Counted from the stretch's first letter, positions 28,657 to 41,009 are shown. The stretch: 64,000 nucleotides of DNA from Gordius sp. MW1 (GCA_964036665.1 OZ038530.1:5532501-5596500); one strand, 5' to 3'. Made by a program: numbers and translations. Notes: generated by a model not told the origin, from the sequence alone.

Positions 28657-31600
28657 CTCCCCATGGCTGATCTAACATGGCTACAAAGTGTTGGAGAAAG
28701 AGTAAGGCTAAGTAATTAAATGTGTTCGCCAAAGTCAATCCGCTTACCACACTAAGCCTCAATGTAACTTAAAAACCGTGGTATATAAAATATTGTATAA
28801 CCAATTTGTCAAAAATATCCAAATTTGTATATATTATAAAAAGCGTAAAGGAAAAAAGTTATTAATTCATCCATATACATAATAAAAGCCGAAATTGACA
28901 TCAGCTATAAAGTAGTAGAGGGGAAGAAATAGAAGGGGGGCCATGTGCAAATTGGCAAGGCCAGGAGGCAATAAGTCAGGCGCTTGTTGTAGTTAATATT
29001 GATTTATCGCTTAGTTTATCTCTCCTTTTATCGTTTTTCACATACTACATACACATATCAAGAGCGATCAATATTTGTGATGCGGTAAAGCGTTTAAAAA
29101 AGAATATAAACAATTGTAAATTTAATTAGTCAACTGGCCAAATGGTTCCCAAAATAAGGCACCTTAAATGCCGACTAAGTACATCAATTTTAATCGATAT
29201 TCGTGTTGGTAATACAATAATACGAATTATAATGGTTGCGCATTTAATCGCCAGACATTTACAAATAATAATTAATCAAAAGGTGTTTGCTTTTACATGA
29301 AAGTGCCGTTTTTAGAGCATCTCGACGGCACAACACGAGTTTTATAGAGTGAGATATGGGGGAGACATCTCTATCCTCTAACTAAGAAGTCATTTGTTTG
29401 CTAAAATGTTTTAAAAATAAGCCAAGTCGGGCGTTAACGCAAAAGTGGTGTAATTAGATTACGAGTTGATAGATTTAGGAGTGCAAATCAAATCATCGAC
29501 ACTAATTTGGTCAGGGGACTTCCTAATGAGGATCATTGTGTCCTGAAAAACTTTATAAATCAAACCTTTATAAACAAAACAATAAATTTACGAAAATTAC
29601 AGTGTGAATGTTTAAAACAAACTGGCCCACATATCTAGACTGGCGTGAGATAAATGGTCTGTCCAGGGGAGAAGGGGATGGTAGCTAAAAGAAAACGTAT
29701 GTTAAGAGGGGGGGGGGGGGTGTAAAGGGGGTAAAAATCGATAGGAAAAAAGTTTTACCAACAGAGGTATATGGCGAAATGGAAAGATATTTTGGGGCTG
29801 ATTGATTAGGTAGGAAAGAGAGTGACCTGAGAGAGGGGGTTGTGGAATGGGACAGGCATATATAACGGAGAAAGGCAGAATTAAAGTTTTGTCGAACCTA
29901 GTGTACAAATTGCACAAATTGCGTGAGGAGTGGGGAGAGGGAAGCGGGAGATAACTGAAATATAATGAACAAAAGTTAGGATGGGGCATTAAAGGCTGTC
30001 ACGTGGCTATCAACAAATGCGGGCGATTTATGCCGCTACAGAAAGAACTAAAGTTCAACCATAAACGGTCTGTCGCTTTATAGCGATATTTGTTGGGAGA
30101 GGGCGAAATAGATTTTATGATGTCCTCACCCGGGCAATGCCCAAGCAGCTTTGCTTAAGCAAGGGAGGGTCAGGGGGGAGGAGGGTCGCAAGTGATGAAC
30201 TCTCCTTCGCCTTATCACGAATGCCAAACACATAAATGAGCATAAGAGGAGGCGGGGGATGCCCGTATCGATCAAAATCGATTTTCACAACCGATACAAC
30301 TTTTCACATTATTGCCCTGGCTAGGAGATATGAATGGGGGAGGAGGGAGGGAAGGTGAGGGAGATAAATGTCCTCTTCCCTGACTTTCCCACCCCACCCC
30401 CCCCCCCCCCCCTCATTGATATGCCAAACATGTTCTGGTGCCCTGGACACCTCACATACATAATTTCGTCTTCTTATAAGAAGTGGGGGGGGGGGGGGGG
30501 GGGGTTCTCAAAGATTACTACCAATTTTAAACGTGGACGACCGACCCATAAGCTGCACAGGGGGGGGGGGGGGGGGCGAGCTGGTAAAAGTTTTGACAAA
30601 GTAGGAAGAGATAAGAGAAAGTCAGTCACACTAAACCGGCAGGTTAACGATCAAAAATCATCATCCAGTCATAAATCTCGTATAAATCTCAGTTGTGGAT
30701 AGGGAAAACAAAAATATATATGTAATATAATGGAAGTGAGAAGATGATTGGGGAAGGATGAATTAAAAGCGTGCATCAAGGTAAATAGCTCGGAGGTAGT
30801 TTGAAAATGCAACCCAAAAATTATTGTTTTAAACACGCTGCTACACACATACTAAATATAAAATTGCCTTATTAATCAAAGGTCAAAGATATGTCATTTT
30901 CCACGACGTTTTATAAAAAAGATGATATAATCGAGCTTAAACGGGGGCTAGGTGAAATGGGTTGAAAAATCATTGAAACGTTCTTAGATTCCAATATAAT
31001 TTAATAATATGATAAAAGTGCAAACGATTTAAAAAAAATTCAAAAAGCGAGCTTAAAATGGCGAAAATGAGAGTTCCCCAGTGAGTACGAAGAACTAGTT
31101 TGATTACATAGCGTCAAGTTAGAAAAGTTAAGTAAGGTATTACGTGGCGGGCCAGGCATTCGTTTTGCAACATGATCCCCAGCAAAATTATGGTTCATCC
31201 ACAAGAATGAATATATTGAAGGAAGAACTAGCTTTAATGGGGTGGACGGGGGGGGAGTAGGTTTGTGGCGGAGATGAATATAGAGTTTCACGGGAAGGGG
31301 AAAATTATGAGAGAGTAATGGATAAAATAGATTGCCGCATAACCTTAATTATGCCCGTTTAAATTTCTTTAATTATTATTATTCATATCACTTAAACGAT
31401 ATTTTACCCGTTTAAATTATAAATAAAATTAGCGTGAGGGGTCAAGGGATTAGACCTGGAGGAAGATGGGCGGGGAGAGAAAAAGAAAGCGTGATGTGAT
31501 CACCAAAAATCAATAAAAAGTTTAATTCAATTATAAATTAAAAATTAAATATCCTTGTTAGCGCGCGCGTTTAATGGTAGAGTGGGAGAGGGGTGGTGGT

Positions 31601-33719
31601 ATGTAATGGTTAAATTAAAAGCCACACAGGCAAAAAAGATATACAATTGGTAGTATAGTCAATTTAAATGGCAATATGATCAATATTTAGTTATTTTATG
31701 GTAAAGTAAATACAATGTCAAATGAAATATAAAACTTACCCTAGAAAGTGCAGAACAGCAAAAGATTAGGAATAAAAGGAGAAGAATACACAATTTAGGG
31801 CAAAGCACACATGGTGTAAAATGAATGTATATATTGGGGCCACTAAAAAATGAATAGTTGCATGGAGCAAACAATAAATGGTTACAGTGTTTTTGGGAGA
31901 AGGATGTAACCAAAAAAATCAATATTATGGCAACAATTTGGTGTTCCATGCCATTAATATTGCAATTTTTTGTTTCATTTTTTCATTACCTACTACTCAG
32001 TGGGCACACGATAAGAGAAGGCTTTAGCATAATGAATTTTGAGGAAGAGGACATTGATGTAATGGAAATAGGAAATAGCCCATAAATATGAGGGAAGGCT
32101 AAATAACAAATGGAAATGCACTTAGTCGTTTTATGAAGGATTGGAAATATAATTTAGTGCTTTAAAAATGATGTTCTATGAGAGAGCAAATAAAAATTTT
32201 CATCAATAATTAACCATACTTAATAAACATGGGCATAGCCAAAGGGGGCAGGGGGAATTGTAAAAAAAATTTCAATACATTAACCCTTAAAAATTAAAGA
32301 AAAATATGTTTTGCCCTTCCCTCTAATCCAAAACATGGATGGGCCCATTTTAATAAATACCTAAATCAATTAAAACACAAATTTGGTAATCTATCCTATG
32401 AAAAGGCACATTATGTATAATCTACATAAAATCCTTGTATATAACAACAAATAAAAATTAGAAAAAATTTTAAAGCACAAAATAATTTATAAAAAAAATT
32501 TGCAAATAGGCTATAAAGCCTTAGTTATAAATTTTCATTGTCATCACATATATGCCGGTCAAATAAACAAGATTATCCTTACAATTAGCAAATTATTAAC
32601 GTATTTCATATATATGATTTGTAATTACTGATTTTTACTTGCAATTAGAAATTTTAAATAATTTATATTTAATGAAATGCATATAGCACTGATAAATTAT
32701 AAAGTTTGCTAAATCATAAAGCATGGTAAAAAATATATTTATTATATTACTTTGATATATAAACTTTGATCAATTACTTGTGTAAAACCAAAAAGCGTCG
32801 AATTTCGCTTGATTAATTGACTACATATAATACATACGAATGTCATTCACAATTCAAGTAACTGACAAATCGAAAAACTGGGACATTAATTATTGTGGAA
32901 TAAAGGTGGCAATTTATAATAATTCAGTCATAGGGTTTAAAAGTTTACGCAAATTTATCATTAAAATTTAAGTTTTTATTACGGTCTTATTTTAGTACTA
33001 TTAAAAACATGATGTCAATACTTTAAAATTTTTTATAACTCTTCCGACCATTATTTGAAACCACCTCAATATTAAAAATAGAAAATGGTATATAATTTGT
33101 TAATGATAGTTGCAAATTTTAACCTTTAAATTGATATTTGACTTCTACTTTTTGACACAACCAAATTTAAGCTTAAAAACAACATTTAAATGGAAAGCAA
33201 CAATAACGAGTGACAGATAAAGAAACTTTGCTGATTAAAATGACCAATATACCCAACAACAATCGTAGCTTCTGCATAATATATGAGACCATCTATTATT
33301 ATTTTATTAAAAGCATTTATATTAGTATATTTGCATGTGTTATCTTATAATACATGGTATCTGTTATTATAATTTGCATTTCAATCATTATTGAGCTGTT
33401 CCATTTATATACAGTCAAAGTCGCTTTGAAAAAATATATCAATTAAACGAATTTTAAGACTTATACAATTTATTAAAAATTTTAACATATTTATACAATT
33501 TTTTTGCAATAATGTCATTTATATTATAATCAATTTTCTAATAATTACTTTCTTTGTTATTAGAGACAGGTATTGTGGGTTTAAAGCAAAACAACTGGAT
33601 TACGTGTAAGTGGCCTTATATGCACCTTTATGCAGTATGAGAGACACAGCTGCCGACAACAGCTCACATTCGCTTATCTCTGACAATAAATACTTTAATA
33701 AAGGTGATGTAAACATATA
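28657..33719. other. Intergenic region upstream of PMCA, no gene recognised
   Basis: No exon chain was recognised on either strand. Part may hold non-coding 5' exons of the PMCA gene. Notable content is homopolymer tracts (29708..29720 G13 and the 30397..30576 cluster) and GA/CT-rich low-complexity DNA. From about 32000 to 33700 it is very AT-rich. Confidence 0.5.
30397..30576 (+). repeat. Cluster of three long poly-C/poly-G tracts
   Basis: C16 at 30397..30412, G20 at 30485..30504 and G17 at 30560..30576, within 180 bp. The ORF spanning them on the plus strand is produced by the homopolymers and is not a gene. Confidence 0.9.
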
Positions 33720-34960
33720 GAGTTTTAAAATACTTCACCATTTAGGCCATCCTTTTTGGATCATGCTTTTAATTCTTTTTCGAAACCTCACTCTTGATTT
33801 AGCGTGGACCCGAGGTATGTAGACCTGTCTGGTTTTAAATACTTTAGATAGTCATCTAGCGATATGGTTGTCTGTAACATTCATCTCAATGTATATAGTT
33901 TTACGATTGTTGGCCGTTAAACCATATCCAGCTAAGCGCTTTGTCCACTTTTCGGCTTCTTTAAATAGTTATCCCTTTTTCTCATAGCCAAATAGCATAT
34001 ACCAAGGGCATAGCTTTGTCTCTCGCTATCGTGTCCATAATTATATTGAATAAAAAGGGGATTATAGCTGATTCTTGATGTAATCCAATGTCAACTTTAT
34101 ATAATTTTGCCTCTCTAAATGTCGTTTTAACGCAAGAAATTCAGGCTTCATAAATATTTATCATAAACCGTACATATGCGCCAGGAATATTTTGCTTTCT
34201 CAGGCACCACCATATTAACTGAGGGACTGTGTCATAAGCTTTCTCCAAGCCGATAAAAACTATATGCAGAATTCTTCTCTTTTCCACTTTGTTCACCATT
34301 TATCCTAGTGCAAAGATCGGGTGGATTGTGAATTTACCGGCTTTAATCCGAATTGGTTAGCCGATATTTCCACATCGTTATTCAGTCTTCTTAATAAAAT
34401 CCTTTCCAGAAGTTTCATGGAGTGGCAATTAACTTAATACTTTTAATATTGCCACAGTTCTGAGGATCTTCTTTGCCTTTGAATAAGGGTATAATCGTGC
34501 TCTCTTCACTGATTGGAAATTTGCTCTTCTACCAATATCTTGTTAAAGAGGTTCATCACGGTCGTGACTCCTTCTCCACGGCATCCGAGCAATGCTTCCT
34601 TAGGTATTCCATCTGTGCCATTAGCTTTTCTTTTTTGCATCTATTAGTTTGTGTCCTACTTCATTCTCCCGAAAGAGGTCCATTATTATGTTTGCTCAAT
34701 ATCGGGGAGGGAATCTCTGTCATTTGCAATTCGTAATCCGACTGGCGACCTTTCTTCTCCCTTATCTTAGCCCATTTTTATATAAGCCTGTGTCCCTCTT
34801 ATGATATACTTAGTTTGCTATCTCGGTGTACGCCGCATTCTTCGCCATCCTTTTTCGCGGGTCCCTTTTCCACCCTATATTCCTGATACTCCTAAGATTT
34901 TTTTGGTTAATGTCACACTCTATATATAATTTTCTTACCTTCAAATAAACCATAACAGAT
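33720..34960 (-). pseudogene. RTE-like LINE reverse transcriptase relic
   Basis: Minus-strand translation with frame changes reads like the RTE/BovB-type reverse transcriptase. Recognisable pieces are KRDPRKRMAKNAAYTEIAN near 34860, FIGLEKAYDTVPQLIWWCLR near 34240..34180, IPGAYVRFMINIYE, then VDIGLHQESAIIPFLFNIIM near 34080. The catalytic YADD region has decayed to LVYAIWL. It ends around SLDDYLKYLKPDRSTYLGST near 33800. Stops and shifts throughout: dead copy. The endonuclease piece at 36982..37224, same strand, may be the upstream part of the same element, split by the gypsy fragment. Confidence 0.75.
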
Positions 34961-34991
34961 TGACTCTGTTGCGGCTTGGATACCTATAAAC

Positions 34992-35932
34992 TGTTAATAA
35001 ATATATTATTTTATTAGACAAGTAATAAATCCTTTCAGCTCGCGCGCGAAAGAATTAAAATTGTTTTAAAACGGTTATTATTATTTTATTCTAATTACAC
35101 GACGCGACAATAATTTGTTTCCATCCATAGGTTTTGGTCCTCTTCCAAAAGGGAAGGATTAAATCTACTTGAGGATTTCTAAAGTCCCGATTTAATATTT
35201 TATTTAATGACTACGCGACACAAAATAAAATTATATTGAATAAATGATTAATGAATAATATTTATGAATGCCAATATCGAACGATCGGGTATATATAATA
35301 TTAATTATCGCTCAATCATTATTCTTGGCACATTTCCAAAGTAAAGTTCTTCTAGCTAAAGCTTTGACTCAGTACATTTCCAGCAATTTAAAACTAGAAC
35401 TTGAGTAACAGGGTAATAAAAAAAGGAATAGGGAAGGAGGAATAGAAACATGATTCAACATAAACAGGAGTAGATTAACGTCATAAACAAACGTACAGTA
35501 ACGTAATAAACAGGGGTAATCTGTCGTGACTCATTAGTCATCCGATAAATAATTATAATCGTAGCATATAAGTATACGAAGAAAAAAACAAACAAAAACA
35601 AAATCAAATAAGCTAATAATCAATCGTGTGCTACGCGTAAAGTAATAAAAATAAGTAATAATATTTCAGGGAGGGGGAAACACCACAACAAGATATCAAT
35701 TGAAAGCACACAACAGAAAGAAATGAACGAATTGTTTTTTAGATAAAATAACGCGTTTATATACACTGGTCGAGGTTATAATAACGGTGAATTACAAGAC
35801 CTTCAACTATTTGAATGTATTAACTTTTATGAATAGGTTGCGTGAATACTTGAAAGAGAAAGGCTAAGTTTTTTGCATAGGTAACCAATGATCGCGATGC
35901 TATATTCAGATTTTATTTGCCAAGGTAATCCA
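34992..35932 (-). repeat. Putative LTR following a gypsy pol fragment
   Basis: Just downstream (minus strand) of the gypsy integrase there is a polypurine run (the complement of C at 35940..35950), where a polypurine tract should lie. The region immediately after it starts TGGATTACC and, about 941 bp on, ends TTATTAACA, so it has TG..CA ends. This fits a 3' LTR. No second LTR is present in the window, so the boundaries are inferred. Confidence 0.45.
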
Positions 35933-35965
35933 TACGTTTCCCCCCCCCCCTATTTGCAAGGAGTG

Positions 35966-36970
35966 CTAAAAATATAAGTATTCGGCTAATTTAACTGGCC
36001 AATGAACTTTTCGACCTGCTTTTGTTGTTGTATGGTTTGTGGTAGTGTTAGAGGTGGAAGGTTGGTTTTGAATGGTCGGACCTTTTATGAGTGGTTCTAT
36101 AGGATTGACTGATTCGGTGTATGCTGGTTTCAACCGATCGATAGAAATGTTATCATGTTTCCCAATTCTGTTTACCACAAAGTATTTGGTTTGTCTGTCA
36201 ATAACTTTGAAGGGGCCTTCGTATGGTGGAATTAAGCTTTTTCGAACTTTATCGGTCCTGATAAAAATGTAAGGTGTAGAAAACAAATCGGCAAGGATTT
36301 GTTGTTTGGTGTTTGACGTACGTGGTGGTGAGAAACGTACGTTGTCGAAATGGTGTCGAAGGCGTTGTACGAACTCGGTTGCATTTGTGTCGTGTGATGA
36401 ATGTTGTATGAAATCACCTGGTAGGCGTAAGGTGGTACCATAAACTAATTCGGAACTAGAACAAGCTAGGTCTTCTTTGATCGTCGTTCTAATGTCTAGT
36501 AGTATCAATGGGAGTAAGTCGGTCCATTTGTTAGCGTTGTCTTTTGCCATTATCGAACTCTTTAGCTGACGATGGAAGCGTTCGACCAGCCCATTAGCTT
36601 GTGGGTGGTAGGCGGTTGTGATTATATGATGATAACCGAGTAGCTGGGAAAATTGTCGGAATAGTGTTGAACGAAACTGCGATCCTCTATCGGTTGTTAT
36701 TGTGCTTGATACGCCGAAGTTTGCTATCCATTGTGTTAAAAAGGTACGAGCCACGGTTTCGGCTGAAGTTTCTTTTATAGGGATATCGGCCACCGGGTGT
36801 ATCGGTCTATTGCCGTAAAAATGTAGTTATAGCCATTAGATGGTGGTAACGGACCAACAATGTCTAGGTGGACATGGCTGAATCGAGCATCAGGTTGGTT
36901 GAATGTACCTGGGGTAGAAATAACATGTTTATTTATTTTGCTGACCTGACAATTAAGACATTGTTGAGCC
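35966..36970 (-). pseudogene. Ty3/gypsy integrase fragment
   Basis: Minus strand from a zinc-finger tail (WAQQCLNCQ) through HVHLDIVGPLPPSNGYNYIF with the first catalytic Asp, and a one-base frameshift near 36790. Then come TTDRGSQFRSTLFRQFSQLL (second Asp), HPQANGLVERFHRQLK (catalytic Glu) and a C-terminal domain ending DRLKPAY and a hydrophilic tail. The 275-codon part from 36793 is intact. Protease, RT and RNase H are absent upstream; the sequence breaks at about 36970 into LINE DNA. These are retrotransposon remains, not a host gene. Confidence 0.9.
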
Positions 36971-36981
36971 CAACCCCGTTT

Positions 36982-37224
36982 CTATGATTTGGAGACCCAC
37001 TGTAGAATATCAAATAACCTTATAATCCAAGCTTTAGCTCCATTCCACCTTGTCTCTTGTAGGCATGCGATGTGTAGCTTTCTTCTATTTAGCAATTGTC
37101 CGATCTCGATGCTCTTCTCCGTCAACGTGCCCACATTCCAGCACGTTATTCGCATTATATCCACAACTAATTTCCTTAACCGCCTTCTTAGTGAGTAAAA
37201 CCGTAAACCTAGCGTTTTTAACAT
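36982..37224 (-). pseudogene. LINE endonuclease 5' fragment (RTE-like)
   Basis: Encodes MRITCWNVGTLTEKSIEIGQ, then LLNRRKLHIACLQETRWNGA. This is the N-terminal part of an APE-type endonuclease as in RTE/BovB LINEs: the N of CWNVGTL and the E of QETRW are catalytic. It stops after about 80 codons where gypsy sequence begins. Same strand as the RT relic at 33720..34960. Confidence 0.8.
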
Positions 37225-37524
37225 AGCACGGGTGGGATTTGCAGTGCGACAAATTTAGAAGACATAAATATAGATTTTGCCAAAATCGCAATTTCTGTTG
37301 TAAAGTTTTGTTTGAAACTATCATGATTTTAGAGTTGGTTTTTACAGCCAGTTTAAGACTGACACTCGGGATTGGGACCGTCGTAGTATAATTACTATAA
37401 GTATTTATAAACTTTATCAATTAATATTATAATGTGCTTAAAAATATATTAGGTTTTGAGGTTATATTTGATAAGCTGTCATCATACATTTTTTAACACA
37501 AACTTTATTTTGCATTTGTCCCAG

Positions 37525-37802
37525 CATGGGCGTACGCAGGGGGGGGCTGCCCCCCCCTAATTTAAAAAAAAATTTCAATACAAAAACCCTAAAAAAAATT
37601 TTGTTTTGCCCCCCCCCTAATTAGCCGGAGGGGGCATCCGGACCCCCTGCCCCCTAATTTGCCAGGGGGGGCAGAGGGTCTGGCTGCCCACACTGCCTAA
37701 TTTAGGGCAGTTGCTTTTTTTTTTGGCTCTCAGGAAAATGTCGGGACCTTTTATTTTAATCAGCCCCCCCCTCCCCTAATTCAAAACCTGCGTACGCCCA
37801 TG
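37525..37802. mobile_element. 278-bp hAT-type MITE with perfect 8-bp target duplication
   Basis: Terminal inverted repeats CATGGGCGTACGCAGG and CCTGCGTACGCCCATG match exactly over 16 bp. Flanks are TGTCCCAG at 37517..37524 and TGTCCCAG at 37803..37810. The interior is rich in short G and C runs (CCCCCCCCTAATT, CCCCCTGCCCCCTAATTTG). Non-coding. Confidence 0.92.
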
Positions 37803-38182
37803 TGTCCCAGTATTGTGCATTATATTACACAAAACTCTTTAATTTTTTCCCTAAAAAACTGCCACATTTAGAATGATCAACGACTAAGATATACACTGGC
37901 GAAATTAAATATCAGTTTTAAGAAAACATAAGTAACTCTACATTTTAAGGCCGTACCCCATATACAAACCAAATAATATGTTAAAATTTTTGCCAAAAGC
38001 AGCACATTATTTAACTCAAAAAATCCAAAACTTTAATGTATTTCCATTTCTGGTCATATATCTGTTTCATATTAAAAAACATATAAAGGCCTGCGAAATT
38101 AAGATAGTTTTTATATTCCATAGAAAACGTATTTCGAACACTTTGAAGACGAAAAACACCCTTTTCAATATAGAAGCGATCA

Positions 38183-38335
38183 GTGGCGTAGCTAGCCTTT
38201 TTGCCTTGGGGGGGCTGAGCTGGTCAAATAGGGGGGGGGGGGGACAGAAAAATTTTCCTACCCACACCTTTAAGAATAAAAAATATGTTTTGCCCCCCCC
38301 CCCAATCCAAAACCTAAATACGACCATGGGTCAAA
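38183..38335. mobile_element. Fragment of a G/C-run hAT MITE
   Basis: Starts CAGTGGCGTAGCTAGCC, the typical left end of the hAT MITEs in this window, and contains G13 at 38231..38243 and a CCCCCCCCCCCAATCC run. The right part (ACCTAAATACGACCATGG) resembles the end of the 37525 element but does not mirror the left end. No target duplication was found, so it may be two fused fragments. Confidence 0.5.
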
Positions 38336-39404
38336 TGCAATTAAAAAAATTTTCTTTCATAAACGTTGGACAAACTTAAAATTCCGCTACTACTTTATGT
38401 ATTTTTTCTATTTATATCACACTAATATGTCCCCTCATGTTTATAGGGCATAAAATTAATAAAATTTATTCATAAATAAAACAAAGTGATGTAGTTAAAA
38501 CAATGTAGAAAATTTCAAATGGTATAATAAGTTTGTAAGGGTAAAAGTGGAACGGGGATATTGACAAGAAATCGTTGACATTTTAAAAAATAATGCAAAT
38601 AGTTAAAAACTATATAACAAAGTTTTTATAAAAATTATTGCCACAACCCAAAGAATCTTGGCCATATATATAACAAATTTTAATTATACATATGCAATAT
38701 TGGCAGCATTTTCAGGCAGCATTTATATCAGGAAAACAATGAGAACATTTAAAAGCCTTTTTTAGGTTAGATCCTCAAAAGGCGCAATTATAACATAAGA
38801 TATAAAAAATTAATTATGAAATTAAGATTAGTATTTAGAAGTTATTGCCCCTTGATATTATAGATATATTTACACAACCCCCCCCCCTACACCACCTAAA
38901 AATTAAAAAGAACTAATAAATTTAACGGCTAAATGAACCTTAAAAATATTCTGTCAAAATTAAATGAATCAAAATCAATTTTAGATGAAATTAGAGATGT
39001 GAGATGCACAGAACAACTTAGCGTTTGTGTACATTTTGTTGAATTCAATGGCACACCAAAAGAAATTTTTTGGGGATTTTCCCTTGAAAGTTTGGATGCT
39101 TTAACAATTGTCTATAAAATTCAGGAATTTGTTATTAATATTAATTTATCAAACTTATGATGGGATATCACTAAAAAAGGGGGAAAAACGGTGTACAAAC
39201 AATTTTTTGGAAAACTATTGGCTCTATATGTGCATGTGGTACATAAAAATATGCAAGATATGTTAAACAATAAGCATGTGAGATAAACAATTAAATTGAA
39301 ACTAGGATGGAATTTTTGTAAATTAAATTATATTTTAATATATTTTGAAAGTGTTAAAAAGCTTAAAACAAGTTTAAAAGCCCAGATAATTTTAAATATT
39401 AAAT

Positions 39405-40470
39405 TTAGTCTTTTAATAGTAGTTCATTACGCCTTTTACTCGATGTTGCAAACGAATTTATAATATCATCCGGGGGAATAACATTTATAAAGTCATGTTC
39501 TAAGCTCAATAAAGCTAAGGAAGATAACCTATCTTGTCCAATTGTGGAACGAAGATAAATTTTAATCCGTTTTAGCAGTGAGAACGATCTTTCGCATGAA
39601 CCTGAAGTTATTGGGATAGTTAAAATTATTTTAAGCAGAATAATACAATTTGGAAACACTACTGAGGGCAAAATTTTAATAAGTGAAAAAATATCATTGC
39701 TTTTTATTTTATTTGAAGATAAAGAGTTATAATGTTTTACAAAAAATGTTGCCATATTTATTTCGCCGTCTTCCAGTTTTAATTCATAATGGTTAATTAT
39801 TTCTGATAAAAGAGATTTATCGCAAAAGGATGAAGGGTTTAAACCTTCTAAGGGTGCGTCTTAATACGCGATTTTGAATCTAGATTCAAAAAGCGAATGC
39901 ATGTTGAAACATAGCCGCGTCTTAATACGAGCGTCACTTCATTTTTGTTTTGTTTTTGTGTTTTTGCGCGTAAAACAAATATTTATCCTCTAATTACGCT
40001 TATTAATGCATATTCATATGGTAATTGAACTAAAATTGTTGATTCCACGACATGTATATCCCATATTTAGACAAACAAAAATATGGCGCCATGAAGTTGA
40101 ATCGTATATTAAAACGGGCCCTAAGGACTTTAATAAATTACAATTAATTTCCGAAAATCTTATGTTTAATTCTGCTATTATTCTATCAATGATAGGATGA
40201 TATAAATCAATTTTGAAATCAATTAATGAATTAGTCGATTCAAAAGAGTAAAATGTGTCATATTTTTTGGTTTTTTAATACGTTTAGAAGGTAATAAATC
40301 AAAAATTGCAGCTAAATCTTTTGCCTTATTATAAAGAATTTGATGGTGGTCCTCATTTCTAATATCATTTAAAGTTAATATTAGGCTATTAACCGTTGTA
40401 ATTGCATTTATTAAACAAATATTTGGGCTTTGAAACTCGTTAATTAAAACTTTTATTCAGAAACAATAAT
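39405..40470 (-). pseudogene. hAT transposase C-terminal relic, split by a MITE
   Basis: Minus strand. Upstream part (40470..40122) reads TVNSLILTLNDIRNEDHHQI, then LPSKRIKKPKN, then HPIIDRIIAELNIRFSEINC. Downstream of the insertion (39851..39405) it reads NPSSFCDKSLLSEIINHYEL and the hAT dimerisation domain TIPITSGSCERSFSLLKRIK, then SLALLSLEHD. The order and the SCERSFSLLK signature fit ZMYM/DUF4371-type hAT transposases. The N-terminal half with the zinc finger and first Asp is missing. A 270-bp MITE interrupts it. Decayed element, no host function inferred. Confidence 0.8.
39852..40121. mobile_element. 270-bp PIF/Harbinger-like MITE inside the hAT relic
   Basis: Left end GGGTGCGTCTTAATACGCGA, right end (complement) GGGCCCGTTTTAATATACGA, an imperfect inverted repeat of about 20 bp. 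It is flanked on both sides by TAA (39849..39851 and 40122..40124), a 3-bp TWA-type duplication as used by PIF/Harbinger elements. Removing it restores continuity of the hAT transposase similarity on both sides. Confidence 0.75.
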
Positions 40471-40510
40471 AATAATCTTTATGTTGTTTCTTAATTAAGA
40501 TAAAAAAAAT

Positions 40511-40626
40511 AATGGTGGAAGGGGCCCGGGGGCCCACGATTTTTCCCTTGGGGGGGCCCATGGGGCCCGGTTTTTGCTCTTGGGGGGGCCCGGGCCCCCT
40601 GGGCCCCCCCCCTAGCTACGCCACTG
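40511..40626. mobile_element. G/C-rich hAT MITE right-end fragment
   Basis: Repeated GGGGCCCGGG / GGGGGGGCCC blocks ending in CTAGCTACGCCACTG, the right end typical of the CAGTGGCGTAGC family. A left end and target duplication were not found. Confidence 0.5.
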
Positions 40627-40931
40627 GAATCGATGGCACAGATATATGTCATATTTGTGTATTTGTATAAATTAAATCGTTTAATCATTATACCTTTTAT
40701 TAACATGCCATTATTAGATATTAAATATGTTTTATATTATTGCTAAAATGATCTATTTTAAAATTGTGAACCAAAACCTATTTGGTAAAAGCATATTTTT
40801 TAATTAATTATTCAATTTTACGCCCCCTCTCTGGCTGCTACTTAAATATTTTTAATCAGTATTCATAAGCTATTTAGTTATAATTCTTTATTTTTATTCA
40901 TTACAAAAGATTAATGGCTTTTAACACTGGT

Positions 40932-41009
40932 GATAGCGGTGGGATTCGAACCCACATTCTCGAGAAGACATGTGCCTAAAACCGGCTCGACTGATTATCG
41001 CACGCTATG
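40932..41009 (-). tRNA. tRNA-Leu(UAG)-like sequence, probably a pseudogene or SINE head
   Basis: Minus strand: a perfect 6-bp acceptor stem (ATAGCG...CGCTAT), an intact T arm (GTGGG-TTCGAAT-CCCAC, B box GGTTCGAATCC), a long variable region as in Leu/Ser tRNAs, and TTTAGGC giving a UAG anticodon in the expected place. Against function: the seventh acceptor pair is C-C, the D arm cannot be folded normally, and the anticodon stem pairs poorly. It sits in a transposon graveyard. A degenerate tRNA or a tRNA-derived SINE fits best. Confidence 0.45.

Noticed and set aside
30334..30702. 122-codon ORF on the plus strand
   Set aside because: It runs through three G/C homopolymers giving poly-Pro and poly-Gly; composition is not protein-like and no splice context exists.
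31680..32085. Hydrophobic ORF on minus and an acidic-ended ORF on plus
   Set aside because: No family resemblance, no consistent exon partners, and the codon pattern is typical of random AT-rich DNA.
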